From Smithella sp. (GTDB taxonomy: Bacteria; Desulfobacterota; Syntrophia; Syntrophales; Smithellaceae): a stretch of DNA of 22,562 nt. The DNA lies in assembly GCA_012797505.1 (NCBI GenBank), contig JAAZOZ010000035.1, positions 1-22,562 of the forward strand, given 5' to 3'. A program made the translations under genes and the position numbers. Below, one piece after another: positions 22,033-22,562 of this stretch. The notes below the pieces were generated by a model. The model worked only from the letters and a program-made list of their open reading frames with translations. It had not been told where the DNA came from and did no database searches. Each line of letters starts with the position of its first letter. The stretch's first letter is position 1.

Positions 22033-22562
22033 TCAAGCACTTACAAGCTTTAAAACTGGTTTCTGACCTCCGTTTTCCTGTGATTGTGATAAATTTGTGA
22101 TAGTCCCACATTGGAGTCTGTCCATCACTTCTATTCCCCGCCTTAAACTCTCCGTACAATGATGTGCATATCGCATAACCATTTTCACTTCTTTCCAACG
22201 TCCAAGCTTCTGAAGCGTGAGCAGATCAACTCCGTTTTGCACGAGTCTTGTCGCAAAGGTATGGCGCAGGTCATGGAACCGAAGCTTTCTTATCCCTGAT
22301 TTTTTTGCCGCCTCCTGAAATGCTCTTATAAGATTGCTCGCCAAAATCCGTTTTCCGCATGTATTAGTAAAAACGTGGTCGTTTTCACTGTGCGGATTCT
22401 CACTCTTCTGCAGGAGGACATTCAGTGCGGTCTGACTGAGCGGCAAGGTATCAACGCTTTTATTCTTCTGTTCAAAAATGGTTATGGTTTGACGATCCAT
22501 ATCTACCTGCGACCACTGCAAATCCAAAATCTCACTCTGGCGGAGGCCAGTATTGATTGCAA
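22033..22562 (-). CDS. Tyrosine recombinase (phage/island integrase), C-terminal catalytic part, cut by the right edge
   Basis: The frame runs from the stop at 22033 to the right edge without interruption (175 visible residues). Going upstream of an apparent TTG start it reads NTGLRQSEILDLQWSQVD, the box I of tyrosine recombinases with the first catalytic Arg, so the gene continues off the window. Box II HDLRHTFATRLVQNG gives His and the second Arg, LGRWKEVK has Trp where many members have His, and MRYAH gives the nucleophilic Tyr. The catalytic domain therefore looks intact. After it comes a Gln/Ser-rich tail. Its 3' end lies 8 bp past the tRNA-Gln, typical of site-specific integration of a phage or genomic island that extends to the right. 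The flanking sequence is AT-richer than the genes to the left, consistent with acquisition. Confidence 0.9.
   Translation of the reverse strand, partial: AINTGLRQSEILDLQWSQVDMDRQTITIFEQKNKSVDTLPLSQTALNVLLQKSENPHSENDHVFTNTCGKRILASNLIRAFQEAAKKSGIRKLRFHDLRHTFATRLVQNGVDLLTLQKLGRWKEVKMVMRYAHHCTESLRRGIEVMDRLQCGTITNLSQSQENGGQKPVLKLVSA

Overview
The window looks like chromosomal DNA from an anaerobic deltaproteobacterium (Desulfobacterota), most plausibly a Syntrophus/Smithella-like member of the Syntrophales. This is inferred from gene content and style: several acyl-CoA enzymes, an ADP-forming acyl-CoA synthetase subunit, a small rubredoxin-like protein, moderately high GC, and REP-type palindromes between genes. 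No rRNA or marker is present that would fix the genus.

Layout. 1-192 is the N-terminal part of an exported protein that runs off the left edge (minus strand). A 375-bp divergent region with a 16-bp hairpin and a near-consensus sigma70 promoter separates it from an ADP-forming acyl-CoA synthetase alpha-type protein (568-1956). A REP-like palindrome and a bidirectional terminator follow. Next is a minus-strand block: AMP-forming long-chain acyl-CoA ligase (2135-3970, own promoter), then dxs, ispA, xseB and xseA (4142-8618), the common bacterial isoprenoid/exonuclease VII cluster. A dihydrolipoyl-dehydrogenase-like flavoprotein and a small cupin form a plus-strand pair (8800-10528).

10598-16994 is the most distinctive region. 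It holds a 3-hydroxyacyl-CoA dehydrogenase, a TetR regulator, a nitronate-monooxygenase-like flavoprotein, an epoxide-hydrolase-type alpha/beta hydrolase, a DUF1330 protein and an orphan branched-chain-amino-acid-type substrate-binding protein. Four promoters here share one architecture: a conserved box ending in TTGACAAAA, a 17-bp spacer, a TAA-initiated -10, and an operator of the form TACAAC...GTTGTA over the start site. I infer a local regulon under the TetR protein, probably for uptake and degradation of a hydrophobic or acyl-CoA-forming compound. A 191-bp MITE-like element with terminal inverted repeats and a 4-bp flanking direct repeat sits beside it.

The right part is housekeeping: a zinc-ribbon protein, queF with carB (carA absent), a DUF2007 protein, a YhbY RNA-binding protein and tRNA-Gln(CUG). 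A tyrosine recombinase, cut by the right edge, ends 8 bp beyond the tRNA CCA, which marks the border of an integrated element that continues outside the window.
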